Shown: piece by piece, positions 37,115-47,132 of the stretch
Layout of the letters: each line of letters starts with the position of its first letter
How positions within the stretch are numbered: position 1 is the first letter of the stretch
Source: Bacteroidales bacterium
Lineage (GTDB): Bacteria; Bacteroidota; Bacteroidia; Bacteroidales; UBA7960
Reading direction: 5' to 3'
Assembly (NCBI GenBank): GCA_003557385.1
Contig: PWON01000201.1
Location: 1-51,429 of the forward strand
DNA: 51,429 nt
The notes under the pieces: model-generated
Told to the model about the DNA's origin: nothing
What the model saw: the letters and a program-made list of their open reading frames with translations, nothing else
Databases searched by the model: none
Made by a program: the position numbers and the translations under genes

Positions 37115-37720
37115 ATGGCACGATATACAGGTCCAACAACAAAGATTGCCCGCAAGTTCGGAGATCCCATTTTCGGTGCAGATAAAGCATTTGAGAAGAA
37201 GAATTATCCGCCAGGCCAGCATGGACAGATGAAGAAAAGAAGAAAGAAGTCTGAATATGGCATTCAGCTGCTTGAAAAGCAAAAGGCAAAATATACCTAT
37301 GGACTGCTGGAAAGGCAGTTCGCCAATACATTTAAGAAGGCTGTGCGCAAAAAAGGGATTACAGGGGAAATCCTTCTGCAGCTTCTGGAGGCAAGGCTTG
37401 ATAATGTGGTATACAGGCTTGGTATTGCCCCTACCCGGAAGGCTGCCCGTCAGCTGGTCGGACACAGGCACATTACCGTGAACGACAGAGTGGTCAATAT
37501 ACCATCTTATTCACTGTGCCCCGGAGATATTGTGGGTGTCAGGGAAAAGTCAAAAAGCCTTGAAGCCATCCAGGATTCGCTTGCCTCAAATTCATCCAGT
37601 TACAGTTGGCTCGAATGGGATCAGGATATGAAAAAAGGCAAATTCATGAACTTTCCCGAACGGGATGAGATCCCTGAAAATATCAAAGAACAATTGATCG
37701 TGGAATTGTATTCCAAATAG
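37115..37720 (+). CDS. rpsD: 30S ribosomal protein S4
   Basis: 201 aa, 16S 5'-domain assembly initiator. It begins [20 protein letters not shown], with no zinc-cysteine cluster at the N-terminus, then [18 protein letters not shown] and the S4 RNA-binding domain ([20 protein letters not shown]). Located directly before rpoA, as in the alpha operon. Confidence 0.98.
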   Translation: MARYTGPTTKIARKFGDPIFGADKAFEKKNYPPGQHGQMKKRRKKSEYGIQLLEKQKAKYTYGLLERQFANTFKKAVRKKGITGEILLQLLEARLDNVVYRLGIAPTRKAARQLVGHRHITVNDRVVNIPSYSLCPGDIVGVREKSKSLEAIQDSLASNSSSYSWLEWDQDMKKGKFMNFPERDEIPENIKEQLIVELYSK

Positions 37721-37756
37721 TGTTCGTTTTCTTTTTCAACTATAAAACATATACCA

Positions 37757-38749
37757 ATGGCAATTTTAGCTTTTCAAAAACCGGATAAAGTGATCATGCT
37801 TGAATCCGACGACCGACTGGGAAAATTTGAATTCCGGCCGTTGGAACCAGGTTATGGAATTACAATTGGCAATGCGCTGAGAAGAATCCTGCTCTCGTCG
37901 CTCGAAGGTTTTGCCATTACTTCTGTAAAAATTGAGGGCGTGGAACATGAGTTTTCGACCATCAAAGGTGTGGTGGAAGATGTAACAGAAATTGTTCTTA
38001 ATTTAAAGCAGATACGTTTCAAAAGCCAGGTTGAAGATGCCGAGGCGGAAAAGTTTTCTGTGAAAATCAGCAAACAAGACCAGTTTAAAGCTGGGGATCT
38101 TAACAATGTTCTGGCGAACTTCCAGGTCCTGAACCCCGAGGTGGTTATTTGTAACATGGAACCGGATGTTGAGTTATCGATTGAGTTCACCCTTGAAAAA
38201 GGCCGCGGTTATGTGCCGGCAGAGGAAAACAAAGGGTTGAATCCTACGATTGGAATGATCGCCGTTGACTCCATTTTTACCCCCATAAAGAATGTAACCT
38301 ACCATGTGGAAGACTACAGGGTGGAGCAGAAAACAGACTATGAAAAGCTGGTCATGGAAATTTTGACTGATGGGTCCATTACCCCCAAGGAAGCCCTCAA
38401 AGAGGCTGCCAGGATCCTGATCATGCACTTCATGTTGTTTTCTAATGAGAAAATCACCATCGACACAGAAGAAAAAGCCACAAGTGAGGAGTTTGATGAG
38501 AACTCTCTGCATATGCGTCAGCTCTTAAAGACAAAATTGGTTGACCTTGATCTATCGGTCCGGGCATTAAACTGTTTGAAAGCTGCCGATGTTGACACAC
38601 TGGCTGACCTGGTGGCCCTGAATAAGCATGATTTGTTAAAATTCAGGAATTTTGGAAAAAAATCCCTTACCGAACTGGAAGAATTAATCAAATCAAAGAA
38701 CCTCAGCTTTGGAATGAACCTTTCGAAATACAAATTAGATAAGGAATAA
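37757..38749 (+). CDS. rpoA: DNA-directed RNA polymerase subunit alpha
   Basis: 330 aa. The N-terminal domain (1-235) has the dimerisation motif [18 protein letters not shown]. The C-terminal domain (from about 255) has [20 protein letters not shown] and [16 protein letters not shown] for UP-element and activator contacts. Complete and normally spaced between rpsD and rplQ. Confidence 0.98.
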   Translation: MAILAFQKPDKVIMLESDDRLGKFEFRPLEPGYGITIGNALRRILLSSLEGFAITSVKIEGVEHEFSTIKGVVEDVTEIVLNLKQIRFKSQVEDAEAEKFSVKISKQDQFKAGDLNNVLANFQVLNPEVVICNMEPDVELSIEFTLEKGRGYVPAEENKGLNPTIGMIAVDSIFTPIKNVTYHVEDYRVEQKTDYEKLVMEILTDGSITPKEALKEAARILIMHFMLFSNEKITIDTEEKATSEEFDENSLHMRQLLKTKLVDLDLSVRALNCLKAADVDTLADLVALNKHDLLKFRNFGKKSLTELEELIKSKNLSFGMNLSKYKLDKE

Positions 38750-38756
38750 CTGAAAA

Positions 38757-39413
38757 ATGAGACACAGGAATAAAATCAATAGTTTAGGCAGAAAGGCAGC
38801 CCATCGAAAGGAAACCATGGCGAGCATGGCTACCGCGTTGATCCTTAATAAACGCATCAATACAACAGTTGCTAAGGCCAAGGCACTTCGCGTTTATGTT
38901 GAGCCACTGATCACCAGATCGAAGGTTGATTCAACACATTCGCGCCGTATGGTATTCTCTTACCTGAAAAATAAACATGCCGTAAGTGAACTTTTTCGTG
39001 AGATAGCACAAAAGGTGGCTGATCGCCCGGGTGGATACACACGTATTTTGAAAACGGGCTATCGAAAAGGAGATGCCGCCGAAATGTGTTTTATCGAGCT
39101 GGTCGATTATAATACGGCTATGCTGAAAACCGAAGAGGAAACACAGCAGAAGCGCACCAGGAGAGGAAGGCGCCGCGGTAAGAAAACCAAAGACGAGGAT
39201 CAGGTGAAGGTGGCCTCACAGGAGGCTGCGGCTGAAGCACCTGTTGCTCCTGAAGAGGAAATAAGCGAAACCGAGGCTCCGCAAAAGGAGAAGACCTCTA
39301 AAGACAAGACCGGGGAAGAGGTTTCGCCAAAGGAAAAGATTGATGAAGATCAAAGCAAGGAGGAAGCTCCCGACAAAGAAGATGCTGAACCGGAAAAACC
39401 GGCTGACAAATAA
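38757..39413 (+). CDS. rplQ: 50S ribosomal protein L17 with long charged C-terminal tail
   Basis: 218 aa. The first 123 residues are a normal L17 core ([20 protein letters not shown], then [20 protein letters not shown]). The remaining 95 residues form a low-complexity extension: a short basic patch ([14 protein letters not shown]) and then a Glu/Lys/Pro/Ala-rich acidic tail. Typical L17 proteins have 115-160 aa. The tail is probably disordered and its role is unknown. Last ribosomal gene of the operon, 12 bp before eno. Confidence 0.96.
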   Translation: MRHRNKINSLGRKAAHRKETMASMATALILNKRINTTVAKAKALRVYVEPLITRSKVDSTHSRRMVFSYLKNKHAVSELFREIAQKVADRPGGYTRILKTGYRKGDAAEMCFIELVDYNTAMLKTEEETQQKRTRRGRRRGKKTKDEDQVKVASQEAAAEAPVAPEEEISETEAPQKEKTSKDKTGEEVSPKEKIDEDQSKEEAPDKEDAEPEKPADK

Positions 39414-40718
<1,305 letters not shown>

Positions 40719-40735
40719 CCAAACGGATTTAATGT

Positions 40736-40743
40736 TATTTTTG
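40736..40743 (+). promoter_or_regulatory. Promoter -7 motif TATTTTTG for the Na/Pi cotransporter gene
   Basis: TATTTTTG, followed by C, is an exact TAnnTTTGC match, 22 nt before the ATG at 40766. No -33 TTG seen at 19-21 nt. Confidence 0.5.
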
Positions 40744-40765
40744 CGATAAGCAAAACTGGCCTGGC

Positions 40766-42466
40766 ATGACATTTGGTTTTTTTGACTTTCTCACCTTGTT
40801 TGGTTCCCTGAGCTTGTTCCTGTTTGGGATGAAAACAATGAGTGAGGGCATCCAGAAGTTTGCCGGGGATAAAATGCGGTCGATCCTGGCCGCGATGACC
40901 TCAAACCGTTTTGCCGGCGTTTTCACGGGTTTTGTGCTCACTACCCTGGTGCAGTCTTCTTCTGCTTCAACGGTAATGGTGGTTAGTTTTGTAAATGCCG
41001 GGCTGATGTCGCTGACACAGTCGGTCGGCGTAATCATGGGGGCAAACATCGGAACGACTACCACGGCCTGGTTAATCTCTTTGCTGGGTTTTAAACTGAA
41101 CATTTCTGCCCTGTCTATCCCGCTGATTGGCATTAGCTTTCCTTTGCTGCTGAACTCCCGTGAACGTTTTAATTCACTCGGGCAGGTCTTTCTTGGATTT
41201 GCTTTGTTATTTCTCGGGCTTGATTTTCTTAGGGGATCCGTTCCCGACCTGGAAACCAATCCGCAAATGTTCAAGTTTCTTCAGGATCTTACGGGCTATG
41301 GAATATACAGTACATTTATGTTTCTGGGACTTGGGACCTTGCTGACCATAGTACTGCAATCTTCCAGCGCGACCATGGCCCTTACGCTTGTCATGTGCAA
41401 TTACGGATGGATTGGATTTGAACATGGTGCGGCCATTGTACTGGGCGAAAATATTGGCACCACAATCACAGCCAACCTGGCTGCCCTGGTGGGTAATGTC
41501 TATGCCAAAAGAACAGCCCTGGCACATACAGTGTTTAACATCATTGGTATCGTTTGGATGTTATTGATTTTTCGATTTTTCCTTGATCGTATTGATTATT
41601 TTATGGTGCATTTCGGGCTTGGGTCTCCCATGGAAAATCCAACCATGATCCCCATTGGCCTGTCCATTTTTCATACGGTATTCAACCTGACAAACACCTT
41701 CCTGTTGATTGGTTTCATTAAATACCTCGTAAGGCTTGTGGAGTTTTCCCTGCCGTCAAGGGGTAAAAAATTTGAACGTCCACACCTTGAATATTTTAGC
41801 AGCGGGTTCTTGCATATGGCAGAAATGTCTGTTTTTCAGGCAAAGAAAGAGGTTCGCAAATTTAGTGAACTGGCCCACCGCATGTTTAATTTTATCCCTG
41901 CCATGATTATTCAAACAGATAAAAAAGAGTTTCAGAATATCGTTGAAAAAGTAAGCAAATACGAAGAGATCACCGACAGGGTGGAGGTGGAAATTACCAC
42001 ATTCCTGATCCGGATATCCCGCAAACAACTGAGTGGACAAGCTGCGGAAGAACTAAGGCGAATGCGATTGGTAAGCAGTGAGGTAGAAAAAATCGGCGAT
42101 GTATGTTTCAAGATGTCTTCAGTGCTGGCCGATAAGCGGAAGGAGAAAACCTATTTTACCCCTTCCCAGCGCAGCGACCTGTTTGAGATGTTCAAGCTGG
42201 TCAACAATGCCTTTGAACTTATGCTAAACAATATGCAGGTCAGCGTCCATGAGGCACGTAAAAACCTACCCAGGGCCAATAAGCTGGAAATGAGTATTAA
42301 TGCATTCCGTGACCAGGTGCGCGATGCGGTAATTGTGGATATGGAAAAAGACCCCACGCACGTAAAAAGTGCATTTTATTTCAATAAATTGATCACTTCG
42401 TGCGAAAAAATCGGTGATGCCATTTTAAATATCAACGAAGCCATTGCCGGAATCAATATTGAATAG
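40766..42466 (+). CDS. Na/Pi cotransporter family protein (NptA/YjbB-like) with PhoU-like domain
   Basis: 566 aa. Residues 1-310 are membrane-embedded, with two Na/Pi-cotransporter repeats. Each contains the QSSSA motif (TTLVQSSSASTVMVVSFVNA and TIVLQSSSATMALTLVMCNY) and a following GANIGTT or GENIGTT. Residues about 345-560 form a cytoplasmic helical PhoU-like domain. The family moves phosphate with Na+; close bacterial members have been linked to phosphate efflux or homeostasis. Single gene between eno and the convergent nrfA. Confidence 0.9.
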   Translation: MTFGFFDFLTLFGSLSLFLFGMKTMSEGIQKFAGDKMRSILAAMTSNRFAGVFTGFVLTTLVQSSSASTVMVVSFVNAGLMSLTQSVGVIMGANIGTTTTAWLISLLGFKLNISALSIPLIGISFPLLLNSRERFNSLGQVFLGFALLFLGLDFLRGSVPDLETNPQMFKFLQDLTGYGIYSTFMFLGLGTLLTIVLQSSSATMALTLVMCNYGWIGFEHGAAIVLGENIGTTITANLAALVGNVYAKRTALAHTVFNIIGIVWMLLIFRFFLDRIDYFMVHFGLGSPMENPTMIPIGLSIFHTVFNLTNTFLLIGFIKYLVRLVEFSLPSRGKKFERPHLEYFSSGFLHMAEMSVFQAKKEVRKFSELAHRMFNFIPAMIIQTDKKEFQNIVEKVSKYEEITDRVEVEITTFLIRISRKQLSGQAAEELRRMRLVSSEVEKIGDVCFKMSSVLADKRKEKTYFTPSQRSDLFEMFKLVNNAFELMLNNMQVSVHEARKNLPRANKLEMSINAFRDQVRDAVIVDMEKDPTHVKSAFYFNKLITSCEKIGDAILNINEAIAGINIE

Positions 42467-42481
42467 TACAGGCATGATACC

Positions 42482-43921
42482 TTATTGATTGAGCCATTGT
42501 GGCAAAACAGTTGATTTCCACACTTCCTTTTCTTTTTTCATTTGTTCCATGTCGAGGCCAATGGCTGCCTGGGCTTTTTCCTTTGTAGAGATATCAGGCA
42601 TTTGAATGGGATAATCCACGTTATATTTACGAAAAATACCTGTCATAATCAAGCTTGCTTCCTGGGCTTTCTGTATGGATGTGCCCAGTACGCGAAGGGC
42701 CTCGGAAGGGGAATGGAAACCCATGGCATTTGCTGCAGCCACCCAGTCCCATCGCCACTGCGAATGCCTGATGAGTTCTAAAACCGGTGCCATTTCTTCT
42801 TCGGTAGCACCGGCATCCCAGGCATGTTTGGCTTCGATATGCACGCGTGCAAGGTTTCTTTCCGCGATACGCCGCAATTCACTCACCCTGTCTTGTTGTT
42901 CATACACCCTGGCAATCAGGGAAGCCTCGTCGTCGCGGTGACAGACCATGCAGGACCTGTCTACTTTGGTAAGGGGGCTTACCAAATGGTGGTCGGTGAA
43001 TTTGATGCCCCCCTCCCGCATATATGGCATATGACAATCTGCGCAGGAAACATCCCGCTGGGCATGGATTCCGGTTTTATAAAGCTCATAATCCGGATGC
43101 TGGGCTTTAAGCATGGGTGTACGGCTTAGAGCATGAACCCAGTCAACATGGTCAATGTTGTCTTTATCCCTTTCCATCTCCTCTGCAGAAAAACCTTCGT
43201 CCCAGGGAAAAACCAGGTAATTTTCCGGACCAAAATAGTATTCCACATGGCACTGGGCGCAAACCAGGGACCGCATTTCCTGGCGCGTGGCATCATTAAT
43301 GTCAATGCCCTGTCTTGCAAAAGCCTCTACAAGCGCCGGACGGGTAATACGCAGGTTCATGGTCTCCGGGTCGTGACAGTCCTGGCAACCGATTGGATGC
43401 TGGATATTGGGTCCCATCTCTGCCCATGTCTGGGCGTAATAGGCCCTGATCCCTATTTTACTCATCATACGCGGAACATCTGTACTTTTGCATGTCCAGC
43501 AGGTAGCCGGTTGTGGTACCCCTGTCCGCAGCGTATTGTGCACATCCGTAACTGAGTAATAATGGCCCCTGCCCTGATTATAGTCGCGCGAAAAAGCATA
43601 TCCCGCCCACATCACGACCAGTTCGGGATATTTGTCCAGGTAATCGACCATGGCTGAACCATAATATTTACTTACAAAGCTTGTATCCAGGGTCATTTTG
43701 TACCGTTCGTATTGACGGGGAAAATTCTCACCCCATACCGCATTGTCCGGTTCCCATTCCGGAATGGGGCTCACCATCTGAAAATACAATTGGGCCTCAC
43801 TTCGCCTCTCTACAATTGATGCGGCAAACAAACCGATTATGAATACGATGACCAGGGTTGCAAAAAACAATACCCAGTTGACCCAGTTTTTTCTCTGTGA
43901 AGGTGCTTTGACTGAATGCAT
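42482..43921 (-). CDS. nrfA: Ammonia-forming cytochrome c nitrite reductase, catalytic subunit
   Basis: 479-aa periplasmic pentahaem enzyme that reduces nitrite to ammonium with six electrons. An N-terminal membrane anchor/signal spans about 14-35. The haem sites are CWTCK (141-145, the Lys-ligated active-site haem), CQDCH (179-183), CAQCH (221-225), CADCH (293-297) and CMVCH (324-328). GIHAQRDVSC contains a conserved His near the active site, and EYYFGPENY the catalytic Tyr. It lies 12 bp after nrfH and receives electrons from it. Indicates respiratory nitrite ammonification. Confidence 0.97.
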   Translation of the reverse strand: MHSVKAPSQRKNWVNWVLFFATLVIVFIIGLFAASIVERRSEAQLYFQMVSPIPEWEPDNAVWGENFPRQYERYKMTLDTSFVSKYYGSAMVDYLDKYPELVVMWAGYAFSRDYNQGRGHYYSVTDVHNTLRTGVPQPATCWTCKSTDVPRMMSKIGIRAYYAQTWAEMGPNIQHPIGCQDCHDPETMNLRITRPALVEAFARQGIDINDATRQEMRSLVCAQCHVEYYFGPENYLVFPWDEGFSAEEMERDKDNIDHVDWVHALSRTPMLKAQHPDYELYKTGIHAQRDVSCADCHMPYMREGGIKFTDHHLVSPLTKVDRSCMVCHRDDEASLIARVYEQQDRVSELRRIAERNLARVHIEAKHAWDAGATEEEMAPVLELIRHSQWRWDWVAAANAMGFHSPSEALRVLGTSIQKAQEASLIMTGIFRKYNVDYPIQMPDISTKEKAQAAIGLDMEQMKKEKEVWKSTVLPQWLNQ

Positions 43922-43933
43922 GGTGTGTATTTT

Positions 43934-44572
43934 TTAGTTTGAATACTTGACAACCCTTGGTGTTGGTTGGCTTTTTTGCGTGCTGATGCCTGTTACCCAC
44001 TCCGGCAACACCGAAGGGAGTCTTTCTACCAGGGCATGGGGCGCTGCCGACAGGCTTCTGACACTCCCGTGCGGGGTTTCTTTATGGCAATCCCAGCATA
44101 GCTTCCCATCACCGGTGGCGGCAGTCCTGCCACTTACCTCTACCAGCTGTACCATGTCAACCAGGTCAATATGGCAACGGATACAATTTTCCTGGACCAC
44201 GTTGATGCCCCGGTTCTTGATCCGGATTACCTGAGGCTCCCACCGGAAGGTAAACCATGTTGCGTGTTTGAGCCCATCGGTGCCTTTGACGTAGTATTTC
44301 CTGAAAAAACTGTCTTGTGGCACATGGCATTCGGCACAGCTTGCTTCGCGGCCGTGGCTTCCTTTATCCCATGATGCAAAATACGGATACATTACGTGAC
44401 AGTTGATACAGGTTTCCGGTTCATCCGACAAATATGAAGGGGCATTGGAAATATGCACTATCAGCAATCCTATCCCGGCAAATATCCCTGACAGGATAAT
44501 GACCGTCGTTCGCCAGGCCCTAGGGGGCAGGATAAAAAGATAAAGGCGCTTGAAAAAGTGATTGGTTTCCAT
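43934..44572 (-). CDS. nrfH: Cytochrome c nitrite reductase small subunit (quinol oxidase)
   Basis: 212-aa NapC/NirT-type tetrahaem protein. An N-terminal transmembrane helix (about 22-42) is followed by haem motifs CINCH (55-59; followed by V-M, the unusual Met ligand of NrfH), CAECH (79-83), CIRCH (130-134) and CWDCH (159-163). It oxidises menaquinol and passes electrons to NrfA. First gene of the nrfHA unit, with a recognisable promoter upstream. Confidence 0.96.
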   Translation of the reverse strand: METNHFFKRLYLFILPPRAWRTTVIILSGIFAGIGLLIVHISNAPSYLSDEPETCINCHVMYPYFASWDKGSHGREASCAECHVPQDSFFRKYYVKGTDGLKHATWFTFRWEPQVIRIKNRGINVVQENCIRCHIDLVDMVQLVEVSGRTAATGDGKLCWDCHKETPHGSVRSLSAAPHALVERLPSVLPEWVTGISTQKSQPTPRVVKYSN

Positions 44573-44600
44573 CCTGCTATCAATAAAGATTAACGATACC

Positions 44601-44631
44601 GAAATCTATAAAATAATTCTCTAATCTCCAA
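44601..44631 (-). promoter_or_regulatory. Promoter of nrfHA
   Basis: On the minus strand TTG (44629-44631), a 20-nt spacer, and TAGATTTC (44601-44608) resemble the -33/-7 promoter with one mismatch in the -7 box. The leader would be about 20-25 nt. No FNR/CRP-type TTGAT-N4-ATCAA site is seen nearby. Confidence 0.5.
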
Positions 44632-44749
44632 CAACTTTACATGTTTTGGCAGCTATTATTTTTTAGACGTAATAAATATATTGGCATGCGACGAATATGA
44701 TACAATTTATTTTATTTTGTTTTTTGTCTGTTTTGTCATACAAAAGACC

Positions 44750-44757
44750 TAATTTTG
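44750..44757 (+). promoter_or_regulatory. -7 motif TAATTTTG very close to the sensor kinase start
   Basis: TAATTTTG matches TAnnTTTG exactly but ends only 4 nt before the ATG at 44762. If used, transcription would start at or just inside the start codon, giving a leaderless mRNA. Otherwise the motif is fortuitous. TTG triplets upstream are not at the ideal spacing. Confidence 0.35.
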
Positions 44758-44761
44758 TATA

Positions 44762-46915
44762 ATGCATCGACTCCGGTTCATATACCTTTCCATATGCCTG
44801 CTGCTTTCAGCGGAACCTTCCATTGCCAGTGATTCGATCGAAGCACAGCGGTTAAACCGCATAGACAGCCTGCAACTTATCATTGAAGAAGGAAGTGTGG
44901 GGGATTCGTTGCTTGTGGATGCACTGCTTACCCTTGGCAGGGAGATGCGCCCATTAAATTCTGCCGCAGCCCTGGAACATTCCAGGCAAGCTTTGTCCAT
45001 AGCCCAGACCCTTGATCATCCGGAAATGACAGCCAGGATAATGGTGCATGTAGGCCATTTATACTGGCGTTTGGGAAATTTCAAACAATCGTACGATTAC
45101 TTGCATGAGGCACGCGTAATTTTTGAACATGAAGGCAATGATGTGGGATATGCACGCGCTTTAAACCACCTGGGTATTCTTTTATCGGGCCAGGGATACT
45201 ATGATAATGCCCTGGAATATTATTTTCGTGCACTCAGCATTTATGAGGAAGCTGATTCCATTGTCCGGTCGGCATCTGTGCTGAACAACATTGGCATTGT
45301 GTATCAACAGCAGGGCAGTTTTGACAGGGCCGAGGAGTTTCATTTGCGTTCCCTGGCCATTTCAAAAGATTCTGGAAATGAAAGGGGAAAAGCCTTTTCA
45401 TTGAATAACCTTGGTTCTGTCAGCCAGGACAGGGGAAATTATGCAGAAGCCCTGGCTTATTTTGAAGCATCCCTGGCCATCAGGGAACGATATCCCGATT
45501 TACGGGAGCTTGCCTATACAAAAAGGAATATTGGTTACCTGAATTACCTGAAAGGCAAATTCGACGAAGCCCTTGAAGAATTATTGTTAACCAGTGAGTT
45601 ATATATACAGATCAGTGATGACCGGGGGCTTGCCAGGGTAAATCATGACCTGGGTGAAGTGTATAAAGCATTCGGACATTACGACCTTGCATATGCTGGT
45701 TTTAACAAAAGTCTTGACATTGCCGGGAGCATCGGCTTGCCTTCAATTATTTCAGAGAATTATCAAAGTCTGAGTGATTTGATGGCTGCCCGAAATAATT
45801 TCCAGGCCGCCTACGACTATCTGAGAAGATTCAGAATGCTGCAGGACAGCATTTATGATAATGAAAGCAAAAGCAGGGTCCTAGAACTGCAATTGATGTA
45901 TGACAGGGAACGCAAGGAAGATGAGATCGAATTGCTGCTCAGGGCCAACCAGATTAATACCCTGAACATGGAGAAGCAAAAGCAGTTCAGAAATTTCCTT
46001 TTATTGCTCATTGTGCTGATAGTTGTATTGTTTCTGTTTATTTATTATCGATTCCGGGAAGCCAGGAACACCAACCGGCTGCTAAAATCGCAAAAAGAAG
46101 AAATCAGTTACCGCAACAGACAATTGCAGGATCTGAACAAGCGGCTTTTGGAAGAAAAACAAAAAGTGGAGAACCTGAATAAAAAACTCAAAGACTCCGA
46201 GAAACACCTTATTCAGGTTAATAAAACCAAGGATCAATTTTTCTCCATCATTTCGCACGATTTGCGTAATCCTTTTGCTTCTATTGTCAGCTTTTCGCGT
46301 ATTCTAAAAAGGGACATAGAAAACCTGAGCAGGGATGAACTGCTGGAAATGGCCAATGAACTTGATAAATCAGTAATAAAGATCAATGCCCTGCTGGACA
46401 ACCTGCTTCAATGGTCCCGAACCCAGTCAGGCAAAATTGATTTCCACCCTGAACGTTTTGAACTCAAGGACATCATCCGGGACAACATGAACCTTTTTTC
46501 CAATACAGCCGGTGAAAAGAACATACACATGTCTGATCAGGTGGAAGAACGCCTGATGGTTTGGGGCGATGTAAACATGACCAATACCATTATCCGGAAT
46601 CTGTTGTCCAATGCGCTGAAATATACCGAAACTGGAGGAAGGGTAGTATTGGAATCACGCAAATTCAACGGTATGGCCGAAATCAGTGTGATTGACAATG
46701 GTGTGGGCATTTCGCCGGAAGCGCAACAAAAGCTGTTTCGTGCGGATACATTGCATTCTACCTATGGTACCCGGGATGAAAAAGGCAGTGGCCTTGGCTT
46801 GCTGTTGTGCAAGGAATTTGTTCAAAAACAAGGGGGCACCATCAGCCTGAAAAGCAAAGAAGGGAAAGGGTCGGTATTCACCTTCACCATTCCGCTCGAA
46901 GCACCTGCCAAATGA
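44762..46915 (+). CDS. TPR-containing sensor histidine kinase
   Basis: 717 aa. Signal peptide 1-22, then a periplasmic region of about 380 residues made of six or more TPR repeats (for example ALNHLGILLSGQGYYDNALE, VLNNIGIVYQQQGSFDRAEE). One transmembrane segment follows (about 409-430, FLLLLIVLIVVLFLFIYY), then a coiled coil (435-490), HisKA with His499 in SHDLRNP, and HATPase_c with N box NALKYT, G1 DNGVGIS and G2 GSGLGLLL. A membrane sensor of unknown signal. No response regulator is adjacent. It is divergent from nrfHA, which does not prove a link. Confidence 0.92.
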   Translation: MHRLRFIYLSICLLLSAEPSIASDSIEAQRLNRIDSLQLIIEEGSVGDSLLVDALLTLGREMRPLNSAAALEHSRQALSIAQTLDHPEMTARIMVHVGHLYWRLGNFKQSYDYLHEARVIFEHEGNDVGYARALNHLGILLSGQGYYDNALEYYFRALSIYEEADSIVRSASVLNNIGIVYQQQGSFDRAEEFHLRSLAISKDSGNERGKAFSLNNLGSVSQDRGNYAEALAYFEASLAIRERYPDLRELAYTKRNIGYLNYLKGKFDEALEELLLTSELYIQISDDRGLARVNHDLGEVYKAFGHYDLAYAGFNKSLDIAGSIGLPSIISENYQSLSDLMAARNNFQAAYDYLRRFRMLQDSIYDNESKSRVLELQLMYDRERKEDEIELLLRANQINTLNMEKQKQFRNFLLLLIVLIVVLFLFIYYRFREARNTNRLLKSQKEEISYRNRQLQDLNKRLLEEKQKVENLNKKLKDSEKHLIQVNKTKDQFFSIISHDLRNPFASIVSFSRILKRDIENLSRDELLEMANELDKSVIKINALLDNLLQWSRTQSGKIDFHPERFELKDIIRDNMNLFSNTAGEKNIHMSDQVEERLMVWGDVNMTNTIIRNLLSNALKYTETGGRVVLESRKFNGMAEISVIDNGVGISPEAQQKLFRADTLHSTYGTRDEKGSGLGLLLCKEFVQKQGGTISLKSKEGKGSVFTFTIPLEAPAK

Positions 46916-46936
46916 GATAAAACCAGAAAAAATACG

Positions 46937-46944
46937 TATCTTTG
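46937..46944 (+). promoter_or_regulatory. Promoter -7 motif TATCTTTG for tRNA-Leu
   Basis: TATCTTTG followed by C is an exact TAnnTTTGC match, 19 nt before the tRNA 5' end. Confidence 0.6.
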
Positions 46945-46963
46945 CAGCCTGATTCAGGTGTAT

Positions 46964-47045
46964 GCGGATGTGGCGTAATTGGTAGCCGCGCCAGACTTAG
47001 GATCTGGTGCCGCAAGGCGTGGGGGTTCGAGTCCCTCCATCCGCA
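46964..47045 (+). tRNA. tRNA-Leu (anticodon UAG)
   Basis: The acceptor strands GCGGATG and CATCCGC pair, with discriminator A. The anticodon arm CCAGA-CTTAGGA-TCTGG puts TAG in the anticodon position, which reads CUN leucine codons. A long variable arm (TGCCGCAAGGCGTG region) and the T arm GGTTCGAGTCC fit the class II tRNA-Leu shape. CCA is not encoded. It is not an amber suppressor: UAG is the anticodon, not the codon read. Confidence 0.95.
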
Positions 47046-47065
47046 CGAAAACATCATAATGGATG

Positions 47066-47111
47066 AACCCCGGGAAAGACATCTGAGCACCGGTCTTGCG
47101 GGGTTGTTTTT
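47066..47111 (+). terminator. Hairpin and T run after tRNA-Leu, before tig
   Basis: AACCCCG (47066-47072) pairs with CGGGGTT (47099-47105), and AAGAC with GTCTT inside. TTTTT follows after one base. It would end the tRNA transcript or attenuate readthrough into tig, whose start is 22 nt downstream. Confidence 0.7.
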
Positions 47112-47132
47112 ATTTAAATCATTTTATATTGT

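Noticed and set aside
44573-44761. FNR/CRP-type site before nrfHA
   Set aside because: No TTGAT-N4-ATCAA or close dyad could be found; only an ACATGT core near 44640, which is too short to call.
46964-47045. tRNA with TAG in the anticodon as a possible suppressor of the nifJ TAG
   Set aside because: Anticodon UAG reads CUN leucine codons. A suppressor of the UAG codon needs anticodon CUA. It does not explain nifJ readthrough.
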